64,000 bases of DNA from Pseudooceanicola antarcticus (lineage in GTDB: Bacteria > Pseudomonadota > Alphaproteobacteria > Rhodobacterales > Rhodobacteraceae). Shown piece by piece: positions 52,966-61,487 of the stretch. The notes under the pieces were generated by a model. The model made no database searches. It was not told the origin of the DNA and saw nothing but the letters and a program-made list of their open reading frames with translations. The DNA is taken from assembly GCF_900215355.1 (NCBI RefSeq), contig NZ_OBEA01000001.1:682001-746000 (forward strand), given 5' to 3'. Every line of letters begins with the position of its first letter. The stretch's first letter is position 1. The translations under genes and the position numbers were made by a program.

Positions 52966-54144
52966 ATGGCACTTACAATCGCAAAACCCACATCCGCCGT
53001 CTTCGCCGCAGGGGTTGCGGCCCTCTTCGGCGCCTTCTTCGGCATCTTCGTCGGCACCGCCACGGGCAGCACCCTCTTGGGGCTGGTCGGCGGCGCGGCG
53101 GTGATCTTCGCCCTGTCCTGGGCGGCGGCCACCTTCCTGCGCGGTCAGGAAAAGGCCGCCCGCTGGGGCTTCATCGTGCTCTTCACGGCCGGGGGCTTCC
53201 TGTTCTCGGGCGTGCCGGGCCTGGTGTTGGGGCTGATCTTCGGCACCTTCTTCGGCTGGCTGACCTTCTACGTCGCATCGGGGCGCTACCGGACGGGGCT
53301 GCCGCCCTATTCCACGCCGCGCCAGGTGCTGTGGCACTTCGCCTTCCGCACCATCGCGGGGCTGATCCTGGTCTTCCTGATCACGCCGATCCTGGTGGTG
53401 ATGCCGCTGTCGTTCAACGCCGAGGACTTCTTCACCTTCACCCCCGAGATGCTCTCCTTCGATCCCGAGGGCTACTCGCTGAAGCACTATCGTGACTTCT
53501 TCACCAACTCCGACTGGCAGGGTGCGCTCTGGAACTCGGTCCGTATCGCGCCGGTGGCGACGATCCTGGCCGTGGGCTTCGGCACCCTTGCAGCCATCGG
53601 CCTGAGCCAGCCGCATGTGCCCTTCCGCCAGGCGATCATGGCGATCCTGATCTCTCCGATGATCGTGCCGCTGATCATCTCGGCTGCGGGCATGTACTTC
53701 TTCTACTCGCGCATCGGGCTTCAGGGCACCTACCTGGGCGTGGTGCTGGCCCATGCCGCCCTTGGCATTCCCTTCGTCATCATCACGGTGACGGCGACGC
53801 TCGTCGGCTTCGACAACTCGCTGACACGGGCGGCGGCCAACATGGGGGCGGACCCGGTGACGACCTTCTTCCGCGTGCAGATGCCGCTGATCCTGCCCGG
53901 CGTGATCTCGGGGGGCCTGTTTGCCTTCATCACCTCCTTCGACGAGGTGGTCGTGGTGCTCTTCGTCGGCTCGGCCGGTCAGAAGACGCTGCCATGGCAG
54001 ATGTTCATCGGTCTGCGAGAGCAGATTTCGCCCACCATCCTTGCGGTGGCGACGATCCTGGTGATCATCTCGATCGGCCTGCTGACCACGGTCGAACTGC
54101 TGCGCCGTCGCTCCGAGCGTCTGCGGGGCATGTCGCCGAGCTGA
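52966..54144 (+). CDS. ABC transporter permease (PotC-like) with extended N-terminus
   Basis: 392 residues, about 120 longer than canonical PotC. The first 100 residues add about three hydrophobic helices (AVFAAGVAALFGAFFGIFV, TLLGLVGGAAVIFALSWAA, WGFIVLFTAGGFLFSGVPG) before the standard core. EAA loop: LTRAAANMGADPVTTFFRVQMPLILPGV. Starts 13 bp after the PotB-like stop with GAGGAGGGCG. A strong hairpin follows its end. Confidence 0.9.
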   Translation: MALTIAKPTSAVFAAGVAALFGAFFGIFVGTATGSTLLGLVGGAAVIFALSWAAATFLRGQEKAARWGFIVLFTAGGFLFSGVPGLVLGLIFGTFFGWLTFYVASGRYRTGLPPYSTPRQVLWHFAFRTIAGLILVFLITPILVVMPLSFNAEDFFTFTPEMLSFDPEGYSLKHYRDFFTNSDWQGALWNSVRIAPVATILAVGFGTLAAIGLSQPHVPFRQAIMAILISPMIVPLIISAAGMYFFYSRIGLQGTYLGVVLAHAALGIPFVIITVTATLVGFDNSLTRAAANMGADPVTTFFRVQMPLILPGVISGGLFAFITSFDEVVVVLFVGSAGQKTLPWQMFIGLREQISPTILAVATILVIISIGLLTTVELLRRRSERLRGMSPS

Positions 54145-54169
54145 TCTTCAGAGGGTTCTTGAAACAGAG

Positions 54170-54196
54170 GAGGGGGGCTTTCAGCCCCCCTCTTGC
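54170..54196 (+). terminator. Terminator of the polyamine-type transport operon
   Basis: Perfect 10-bp stem GAGGGGGGCT/AGCCCCCCTC with 3-nt loop, 26 bp after the stop; the following TTGCGTTG is only weakly T-rich. Beyond it (54270-54300) is another AGTATTTTCAGCCATCGGAT element. Confidence 0.75.
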
Positions 54197-54308
54197 GTTG
54201 CGGGGCAACGCAGGGCTCCGCCCCTTCGCGGCTGAAATCGTCCCCCGGACGATTTCCTGAACGCCGCTCAGACCCCCCGACAGTATTTTCAGCCATCGGA
54301 TAGATGGA

Positions 54309-55064
54309 TCAGGCGAAGGCCGTGATCGAGACGCCTTCGGATTCCAGCCGCGCGCGCAGTTCGGCGGCAAGGGCCACGGCGCTGGCCTCGTCGCCGTGGA
54401 CGCAGATCGACTGGGCGGCCAGGGGGATCTCTGCGCCCGAGACGGTCTGCATCTTGCCGGTCTTCAGCAGGTGCAGGATGCGTTCGGCGGCGGCCTGCGG
54501 ATCGTGGATCATCGCGCCCGGTTCGCTGCGGGGGACCAGCAGGCCGTTCTCTTGGTAGCCACGGTCGGCGAAGATTTCCGAGATGGTCTCGATCCCGGCA
54601 GCGCGGGAGGCCTTCTCGAGCTCGGTGCCCGAGATCGCCAGCATGGCCAGGCCCGAGGCCTTCACCGCGACGGCAATCGCATCGGCGGCCTCGCGGTTGG
54701 CGGAGGCGAAGTTGTTCAGCGCGCCATGGGGCTTCACGTAGGTCACCGGGCAGTTCGCCAGCGTGGCGATCCCGCGCAGCGCACCGATCTGGGCGGCGAC
54801 CATGTTGGTGATCTCGGCGGGCTTCATCGGGATCACCCGGCGGCCGAAGCCCTCGCGGTCGGCGTAACCGGGGTGCGCCCCCGCGGTCACGCCCTTTTCG
54901 CGGCACATGACCAGCGTGCGGTACATGGTTTCGGGGTCCGAGGCATGGCCACCGCAGGCCACGTTGGCCGAGGTGACGATATCCAGCATCGCGGCGTCAT
55001 CGCCCATGGGCCAGGGGCCATAGGCCTCGCCGAGATCCGAGTTGATGTCGATGGTGCGGGTCAC
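54309..55064 (-). CDS. pxpA: 5-oxoprolinase subunit PxpA (LamB/YcsF family)
   Basis: 251 residues from GTG 55064, 5 nt after GGAGG. Family blocks IDINSDLGEAYGPWPMGDDAAMLDIVTSANVACGGHASD, AGAHPGYADREGFGRR, VKPHGALNN and ICVHGD are all present. PxpA with PxpBC hydrolyses 5-oxoproline to glutamate. PxpB and PxpC are not next to it here. It is immediately downstream of the membrane winged-helix gene, 20 bp apart, so cotranscribed. Confidence 0.95.
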   Translation of the reverse strand: MTRTIDINSDLGEAYGPWPMGDDAAMLDIVTSANVACGGHASDPETMYRTLVMCREKGVTAGAHPGYADREGFGRRVIPMKPAEITNMVAAQIGALRGIATLANCPVTYVKPHGALNNFASANREAADAIAVAVKASGLAMLAISGTELEKASRAAGIETISEIFADRGYQENGLLVPRSEPGAMIHDPQAAAERILHLLKTGKMQTVSGAEIPLAAQSICVHGDEASAVALAAELRARLESEGVSITAFA

Positions 55065-55084
55065 TTGGGCCTCCGGTCGCTGGC

Positions 55085-55786
55085 TTACAGCATCCGGATA
55101 ACATCCTTGCCCACCGAAAGAACATAGCCACGCCGCGCAATGTTCTTGATCAGCAACTCGCTGACGATCTGGTTGCCCAGGGTGTCGCGCAGCCGCTTGA
55201 TGCGGGTCGCGCCGGCGGCTTCCTCGCAATCGGCTTCCTCGCGGCCCGAGATCATCGCCTCGATCTGCACGCCCGAGAGCACGTCGTCATCCATCCGTGC
55301 CTCTGCCAGCACCGAGAGCGTCTCGAGCGCCGCATCGGTCAGCTTGAAGCCCAGGTTGTTCAGGTAGACCATCTTCTCATCGCGCGAGATCATCAGCGAG
55401 TTGACCTCGATCCCGGCGCGTTCGATCTGCGCCATGCGGCGGTTCATCGAGACCAGCATGATCAGGAAGCCGAGCGCCGCCAGCAAGAGCGCCGCCGAGA
55501 AGACCAGCAGCACGAAGATCACCATCCGGTAGGAGGTCAGAGTCTCGGAAAACGCCGTGCCCGAGAGCGCCAGGATGTTCAGCAGCTTGACCTCGGCCTG
55601 GCTGGTCAGGTCGTTCTCGATGAAGATCCGCTCGACTCGGGCGTTGAAGGCGCCGGCATCGGGCAGGTTCAGGAACAGGAAGACGGCCGCCAGGGCCAGA
55701 ATCGCAACGACGGCGCCGAGGCCAATGACCACGGCGCGCGTCCCGGACTTCCTGAGATCAGAAGCGAAGATAATAGGGTCCTGCAT
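55085..55786 (-). CDS. Membrane-anchored winged-helix regulator-like protein
   Basis: 233 residues from ATG 55786. Two transmembrane helices (about 17-39 and 86-113) with a 45-residue periplasmic loop, then a cytoplasmic C-terminal domain (about 134-230) built as an OmpR-type winged helix: VYLNNLGFKLTDAALETLSVLAEA, GATRIKRLRDTLGNQIVSELLIKNIARRGYVLSV. Known membrane regulators such as ToxR have the reverse order (DNA-binding at the N-terminus). It overlaps the small secreted protein gene by 29 bp. Target and signal are unknown. Confidence 0.75.
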   Translation of the reverse strand: MQDPIIFASDLRKSGTRAVVIGLGAVVAILALAAVFLFLNLPDAGAFNARVERIFIENDLTSQAEVKLLNILALSGTAFSETLTSYRMVIFVLLVFSAALLLAALGFLIMLVSMNRRMAQIERAGIEVNSLMISRDEKMVYLNNLGFKLTDAALETLSVLAEARMDDDVLSGVQIEAMISGREEADCEEAAGATRIKRLRDTLGNQIVSELLIKNIARRGYVLSVGKDVIRML

Positions 55787-56045
55787 TTGCCTTCCTGTCG
55801 GCCAGCCCGCCGTCGTCGAATACGGAGACGACATTGAGCAGCACCCAGCCCGCTTGTGCAAGCCTTCCGCGGACTTCCTCTGTCGCCGCACCCTTGTCGC
55901 AGGCAGAAACCTGCATGACGCCGTAGTGCAGTTCGTAGGGCTGGTCCCGCTTGGCCTTGTAGTCGGCGTAGCAGGCGGCCTGTGCCGAGACCGGCAGGGC
56001 CAGGGTCATGAAGACCAGTGTGAGAGAGGCGATGAAACGTGTCAT
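55758..56045 (-). CDS. Small secreted protein of unknown function
   Basis: 95 residues from ATG 56045. Signal peptide MTRFIASLTLVFMTLALPVSAQA, then a 70-residue mature domain with two cysteines (ACYADYK, VSACDKG) likely paired in the periplasm and motifs YELHYGVMQV and AGWVLLNVVSVFDDGG. Its 3' end overlaps the winged-helix gene, so it is first in a three-gene unit with that gene and pxpA. It may be the periplasmic input for the membrane regulator. Confidence 0.75.
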   Translation of the reverse strand: MTRFIASLTLVFMTLALPVSAQAACYADYKAKRDQPYELHYGVMQVSACDKGAATEEVRGRLAQAGWVLLNVVSVFDDGGLADRKANAGPYYLRF

Positions 56046-56109
56046 GCCGCCACTCTGGGTCATCGCCCGGCGCTATTCAATGACAGAGAGGCCCGCTTCG
56101 GTTGATATC

Positions 56110-56200
56110 CCATAACAAGCTGATCCCGCGCGGTTTTCGCGGCTTGTTATCGGATAGCAGCGAAGGTTTTCGCGGGGCTATCGGATAGCGGCGGGGTGAT
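56110..56200. repeat. Palindrome and tandem repeat upstream of the secreted-protein genes
   Basis: ATAACAAG (56111-56118) pairs with CTTGTTAT (56142-56149) with inner CCGCG/CGCGG. It is followed by two near copies of GGTTTTCGCGG-N-TATCGGATAGC, about 33 bp apart (near 56133 and 56166). It lies between two divergent secreted-protein genes and may contain their operators. Confidence 0.7.
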
Positions 56201-56316
56201 ATTGTCCGGCAGTCGGGAGGAGGGCCATGTTCGTTTCATCGCTTCCGGGCCCCTTGCTCGGGCCCCACCCATCAGGCGCCACGACGCCACATGTATCCGA
56301 CCGAAAGGACCACGAC

Positions 56317-56775
56317 ATGACCCGCTTCTTCCAGATCTCCCGCAAGGCCATCATCTCGACCATCGCCGGCGCCGTTGCGCTGACGTCCGTCGCCGCAACC
56401 CCGGCCCGCGCCGGCAATGACGAGCTCGCCCGCGCCCTGATCGGCATCGGCGCCCTGGCGATCATCGGTACCGCCATCGCCAACGAGTCGAAGGCAAACA
56501 ACAACAACCACCACCACAACGGCGGCTGGCAGCCCAAGCCGCAGCCCCGCCCGCGTCCCGCAAAGACCGTGCCGCAGTTCTGCGAAGTGCGCACCTGGGT
56601 GAACGGCTACCGCGCCGTCGGCTACGCCGCCGCCTGCACCAAGAACAACGCCTCGCGGCCCCAGGCCCTGCCCGAGAACTGCCGTCAGCGCACCGATGTG
56701 CCGCGCGGCCAGCGGGGCGTGAAATTCATCTACCGCAAGGCCTGCATGAAGCGCAAAGGCTGGACCACCGCCTGA
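56317..56775 (+). CDS. Secreted His/Asn- and Pro-rich-linker protein, unknown function
   Basis: 152 residues from ATG 56317 after AAAGGACC; an in-frame upstream ATG at 56227 lacks a signal peptide. Signal peptide ends near residue 32 (ATPARAGND). It continues with a hydrophobic helix (about 38-55), an Asn/His low-complexity run (NNNNHHHN, possible metal binding), a Pro/Lys linker, and a C-terminal domain with three Cys (QFCEVRTW, AAACTK, NCRQR, KACMK). No family recognised. A terminator follows. Confidence 0.7.
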   Translation: MTRFFQISRKAIISTIAGAVALTSVAATPARAGNDELARALIGIGALAIIGTAIANESKANNNNHHHNGGWQPKPQPRPRPAKTVPQFCEVRTWVNGYRAVGYAAACTKNNASRPQALPENCRQRTDVPRGQRGVKFIYRKACMKRKGWTTA

Positions 56776-56806
56776 TAAGAAGAAACCAAGATCGAGCAGC
56801 CACCTG

Positions 56807-56838
56807 CCCCGTCCCGGATCATCCGGGGCGGGGTTTTT
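56807..56838 (+). terminator. Rho-independent terminator
   Basis: CCCCGTCCCGGAT pairs with ATCCGGGGCGGGG with a one-base loop region and one G-T pair, followed by TTTTT. It ends the secreted-protein gene about 30 bp after the stop. Confidence 0.9.
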
Positions 56839-56896
56839 GCTGCCTGCCACGCCGGGGCGGCTTGTCTTGCGCCTCAGGGCCTGCTCAAACGCGGGG

Positions 56897-57517
56897 ATGG
56901 GACCCGATTACTCTTTGGAACAGGCGCTGATGGCGCGCGGTGCCCGGCTGATTGCCGGGGTGGACGAGGTGGGGCGTGGCCCCTTGGCCGGGCCGGTGAC
57001 GGCGGCGGCAGTGATCCTCGACCCAGAGGCGATCCCCGAGGGCATCAACGATTCCAAGAAGCTGGGTGTGAAGCGGCGGCGGATGCTGGAAGAGGCCCTG
57101 ACCGCCAGCGCCCAGGTCTCGGTTGCCCATGCCAGCGTGGAAGAGATCGACCAGATCAACATCCTGCAGGCCAGCCACCTGGCGATGATGCGCGCCATCA
57201 GTGCCCTGCCGGTGCGGCCCGACCACGTGCTGATCGACGGCAACAAGATCCCCAAGGGACTCAACCTGCCGGCGACCGCCGTGGTGAAGGGGGACGCGCG
57301 TTCCCTGTCGATCGGGGCGGCCTCGATCGTGGCCAAGATCGCCCGCGACGCGATCATGGAGGATTTGGCGCAACAGTTCCCCGGCTACGGTTGGGAATCG
57401 AATGCGGGCTACCCGACGAAGGCACATAGATCCGCTTTACACGACCTAGGGGTAACACCACATCATAGGCGTTCTTTCGGACCTGTGCGCAATATCTTGT
57501 GTCGAGACGAAAACTAA
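56897..57517 (+). CDS. rnhB: Ribonuclease HII
   Basis: 206 residues from ATG 56897. Signature GVDEVGRGPLAGPVTAAAVIL with Asp and Glu of the DEDD site, GINDSKKLG, LIDGNKIP and the late GASIVAKIARDAIM. It removes RNA from RNA-DNA hybrids and single misincorporated ribonucleotides. The next gene, ccrM, starts 100 bp downstream; cell-cycle genes of alphaproteobacteria often show this rnhB-ccrM order. Confidence 0.96.
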   Translation: MGPDYSLEQALMARGARLIAGVDEVGRGPLAGPVTAAAVILDPEAIPEGINDSKKLGVKRRRMLEEALTASAQVSVAHASVEEIDQINILQASHLAMMRAISALPVRPDHVLIDGNKIPKGLNLPATAVVKGDARSLSIGAASIVAKIARDAIMEDLAQQFPGYGWESNAGYPTKAHRSALHDLGVTPHHRRSFGPVRNILCRDEN

Positions 57518-57523
57518 CCAGCT

Positions 57524-57563
57524 GATTCAAATTAATAAATTGACGCGGACTCCGGTCTGACTC
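57524..57563 (+). promoter_or_regulatory. GANTC cluster in the ccrM promoter region
   Basis: Three GANTC sites within 40 bp: GATTC at 57524-57528, GACTC at 57548-57552, GACTC at 57559-57563. CcrM methylates GANTC, and in Caulobacter methylation of sites in its own promoter lowers ccrM transcription. An AT-rich TTAATAAATTGA between them may be a degenerate CtrA-type site. Confidence 0.7.
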
Positions 57564-57596
57564 ATCATTTGTCCACAACAACGAGCGCGAAAATAG

Positions 57597-58721
<1,125 letters not shown>

Positions 58722-58775
58722 GCCAAACAGTTATCCGCGGGCGCCGCATCCTGGGGGACGCGGCGCCGCCACCTT

Positions 58776-58802
58776 GCCCTGCCGCTTGCGGCGGGGCTTT
58801 TT
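58776..58802 (+). terminator. Terminator of ccrM
   Basis: 10-bp stem GCCCTGCCGC/GCGGCGGGGC (one G-T pair) with 2-nt loop and TTTTT, about 55 bp after the ccrM stop. Confidence 0.88.
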
Positions 58803-58807
58803 GCATT

Positions 58808-59515
58808 TCAGGACCGTCGGATGATCCCATAGGCCAGCGCCGGCGCGAGCCTGAGCAGCAGCCGCAGCAGCCGGACCTTGCCCACGTCGATCTCTTCCTC
58901 GCCGCGCCGGATACCGGCAAGGATCTGCCGCGCGGCCTCCTTGGGCGGCATCTTCCCCGCGGGCGCCCCCTGCGACAGGCTGGTGTCGACCAGCGGCAAC
59001 AGGGCCTCATGCACCTGCACCGGCAGAGCCGCCAGGCGCACCTGGTCGCGCAGCGCGCGGGTGAAGGCGCGCAGCCCGGATTTCGACGCCGAATAGGCGG
59101 CGGCATCGGGTTTCGGCGCCAGGGCCAGCCCCGAGGTCACGTTGCAGATGAACCCCTCCTGCGCCGCGATCACCGGCAGCAGCTGCGCCGAAAGCTGCAT
59201 CGGCGTGATAAGGTTGATGGCGATCTCGCGGGCGATCTGCTCGGGCTGGGGGTCCTCGGTCAGCAGAGAATGCACCATGATCGCCGCGTTGTTGATCAGC
59301 CCGGCGCAGGAGGGATGCTCGGTACGCACCCAGCTGGCGATGCGCGTGGCGGCATCGGGGGTGGCGAGATCCAGCGCCAGCCCCTCGACCCCTGCGGGCA
59401 GGGCATCGAGAGACCGCGCCACCGAGATCACGCGGCAGCCGGTCTGTTGCAATTGCAGCGCCAGCGCCCGGCCGACGCCCCGCGTTGCGCCGGTGACAAG
59501 CATGGTCCGGGCCAT
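58808..59515 (-). CDS. Short-chain dehydrogenase/reductase
   Basis: 235 residues from ATG 59515. NAD(P) loop TGATRGVGRALAL (about 8-20), NNAAIM, and the catalytic YSASKSG with Tyr/Lys are complete. No membrane segment; C-terminal DVGKVRLLRLLLRLAPALAYGIIRR resembles the DltE-like group. It begins within the darcynin-like stop (1-bp overlap), so they are translated together. Substrate unknown. Confidence 0.9.
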   Translation of the reverse strand: MARTMLVTGATRGVGRALALQLQQTGCRVISVARSLDALPAGVEGLALDLATPDAATRIASWVRTEHPSCAGLINNAAIMVHSLLTEDPQPEQIAREIAINLITPMQLSAQLLPVIAAQEGFICNVTSGLALAPKPDAAAYSASKSGLRAFTRALRDQVRLAALPVQVHEALLPLVDTSLSQGAPAGKMPPKEAARQILAGIRRGEEEIDVGKVRLLRLLLRLAPALAYGIIRRS

Positions 59516-59826
59516 CACGCGTCCTCCCGCATCATCTGGTGGCCGTTCTCGAGCGTCGGGATCACCGCCTCGAGCCGGAACCAGGGGGTGCTGAAGACAG
59601 GGCCGTCCCGCAGCACCTCCATGGCGCGGTGGAAGGCCTTCGGGGACATCCCCTCGACCATGGCGATGTCGGAGCATTGGGCCGAGAAGGCCTCGGCATC
59701 GAAGAAGCGCATCTGCGACAGGCCGGCCTGCGCCAGCGCCTCGGCGGCGCGGGCATCGCGCTCGGCGCGGGGGATCTGCAGGAAGGCGGGCAGGGCGGTG
59801 AGAAGCAGGAAGTAGGTCTGGGTCAT
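59515..59826 (-). CDS. Darcynin family protein
   Basis: 103 residues from ATG 59826. The pattern of TYFLLLTALPAFLQIPRAER, MRFFDAEAFSAQCSDIAM, DGPVFSTPWFRLEAVIPTLENG follows the darcynin family (PF17074, assigned from memory). Likely a small ferredoxin-like fold without known function. It is first in a two-gene unit with the SDR and faces a TetR gene 85 bp away. The pair is probably controlled by that TetR. Confidence 0.75.
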   Translation of the reverse strand: MTQTYFLLLTALPAFLQIPRAERDARAAEALAQAGLSQMRFFDAEAFSAQCSDIAMVEGMSPKAFHRAMEVLRDGPVFSTPWFRLEAVIPTLENGHQMMREDA

Positions 59827-59827
59827 C

Positions 59828-59905
59828 GGGCACCTTGCAAGAAAAGCGGACACATGCAGAATCCGAGCAAAGGCTCAGGTTTCATACTCGCATCCCGAGG
59901 TGCCC
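59828..59905. promoter_or_regulatory. Divergent promoter region darcynin/SDR versus TetR with 8-bp inverted repeat
   Basis: GGGCACCT (59828-59835) and AGGTGCCC (59898-59905) form a perfect spaced inverted repeat that flanks the whole divergent promoter. It could be a pair of half sites for the TetR protein. It is also close to each start codon. Confidence 0.45.
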
Positions 59906-59910
59906 CGCAG

Positions 59911-60510
59911 ATGACAAGAGAACCCCCTGTCACCCTTAGGAAATCTCCGCGCCAGGCGCGGGCGCGGGCGACCTGCGAGGCGGTGCTCGAGGCGGCGGCT
60001 CGCATTTTGCAGCGTGGCGGGGTGGCGGCGGTCAGTACCAATGCGGTGGCGGAGCTGGCGGGGGTCTCCATCGGCTCGCTCTACCAGTACTATCCCGGCA
60101 AGGAGGCGATCCTGGCCGAACTGGTCCGCGCCATGCGCGCCGAGATGCTGGAAGATTTGCGCCGTGCCGCCCGCGCCTGCGAGGGCCAGGAGATCACCCG
60201 TGCGGTCCACCTGCTGCTGGCGGCCTCGCTGGAGCATCACCGCGCCGACCCGGCCCGCGCCGCCGCCATCGAGGAGGCAGAGCGCCACCTGCCGCTGGAT
60301 GCCGAGACCCTGGCGCTGAAGGCCGAGATCACCGCGCTGGTCATCGCCGTGCTGCGCGCCCATGACGTGCCCGAGCCCGAGCGGGCCGCCCGTGACCTGG
60401 CCGCGATGACCAATGCCATGGCCGATGCGGCCTGCCTTGCGGGAGAGCGGGACGTGGATGCGATCCTGCCCCGGCTGGAACGCGCGGCGCGCGGCTACCT
60501 CGGGGTGTGA
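59911..60510 (+). CDS. TetR/AcrR family regulator (divergent from darcynin-SDR)
   Basis: 199 residues from ATG 59911 after GAGG. HTH: TCEAVLEAAARILQRGGVAAVSTNAVAELAGVSIGSLYQYYPGKEAIL (about 20-68). C-terminal domain is Ala/Glu-rich and helical. It is placed to regulate the darcynin-like and SDR genes. Inducer unknown. Confidence 0.9.
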   Translation: MTREPPVTLRKSPRQARARATCEAVLEAAARILQRGGVAAVSTNAVAELAGVSIGSLYQYYPGKEAILAELVRAMRAEMLEDLRRAARACEGQEITRAVHLLLAASLEHHRADPARAAAIEEAERHLPLDAETLALKAEITALVIAVLRAHDVPEPERAARDLAAMTNAMADAACLAGERDVDAILPRLERAARGYLGV

Positions 60511-61329
60511 TCACTCGCCCAGCTTGGCGTGAACCTCGTCCAGGTCGATCTCTCCGACGGGCATCTTGTTGGCCGGGTTGTCGAAGTCGTATTTGAACAG
60601 CTTGAAATCGCGGTGATAGATCTCGCGCACCAGGTGCATCGAGAGATCGTCGAAGTAGTCTTCCACCGGATGGGCGCGCTTGGGCCCGTGGCCCTCGCTC
60701 TCGTTGAAGCGGGGGATGGTCGAGAGGTCGACCTGGTGCGGTGTCTCGATGGCATCGAGCACCTCCTGCATCCCCTCGTTGAAGCTTTCCGTCCAGAAGA
60801 TCTTGTCGTAGCGCCCGCCGTTGACGATGAAGGTCGAGACATGGCCGGACATGGCGGACCAATGGATGTCGGGCTCCATCGGGCGGCGCCAGCGGATGGT
60901 GTCGCGGGCAAACAGCAGGAAGCGGCGGAAGCTGGCGATCTGGTCGAACTCTTCCTTGCCGTCCTCGCCGCCGACCTCGATGCCGTATTTCTGGACCAGC
61001 AGCGGCACCAGGTTGCCCCGGTAGCGGCGGCCATTGCGCTGGATGCCGCAGATCTTGTCGAAGAAGCTGGACAGCACGCGGGTGTAGGGATTGCGCACGC
61101 AGGTGAAGGCGTAGGAGCCATGCGCCTTCGCATTCGCCTGGATCAGCGGCTGGCTATGCTCCTGCGACCACTTGTGCAGACCCTCGGTCGAGTCGTGGAT
61201 GTCGCCATCGAAGAAGCGCCCATGGTCCGAGTAGAACATGATCTGCCCGATGGTCGAGCAGGCGCACTTCGGCACCACGCGATAGACCACGCTTTCGCTT
61301 TCCGTCATCCAGGTTCCGGGAAACCCCAT
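60511..61329 (-). CDS. Sulfotransferase family protein
   Basis: 272 residues. The 5'-phosphosulfate loop-like VVPKCACSTIGQIM (about 18-31) and 3'-phosphate region CVRNPYTRVLSSF (about 76-88) fit the PAPS-dependent sulfotransferase family (PF03567, Sulfotransfer_2). No signal peptide or membrane helix, so cytoplasmic. It is divergent from a core-2-like glycosyltransferase, which suggests both modify the same surface glycan. The acceptor is unknown. Confidence 0.85.
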   Translation of the reverse strand: MGFPGTWMTESESVVYRVVPKCACSTIGQIMFYSDHGRFFDGDIHDSTEGLHKWSQEHSQPLIQANAKAHGSYAFTCVRNPYTRVLSSFFDKICGIQRNGRRYRGNLVPLLVQKYGIEVGGEDGKEEFDQIASFRRFLLFARDTIRWRRPMEPDIHWSAMSGHVSTFIVNGGRYDKIFWTESFNEGMQEVLDAIETPHQVDLSTIPRFNESEGHGPKRAHPVEDYFDDLSMHLVREIYHRDFKLFKYDFDNPANKMPVGEIDLDEVHAKLGE

Positions 61330-61487
61330 TCTGCCCGCCCTCCGCGTGGCGCCGCTCTGTTATCATTGCCCGATTTTCGGGACCGGCGCGCTTGTCGCAC
61401 AAAAAAGCAAAGAAACCCTGTTTTATCAATCCTGCATGGCGCGTATCACTGATCGGACCGCAAGCCGTGGAAGGGCCGCAGGCGACA

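Noticed and set aside
49793-53132. Two long minus-strand frames opposite the polyamine-type transporter
   Set aside because: Low-complexity composition and opposite-strand to genes with clear signal peptides and ABC motifs.
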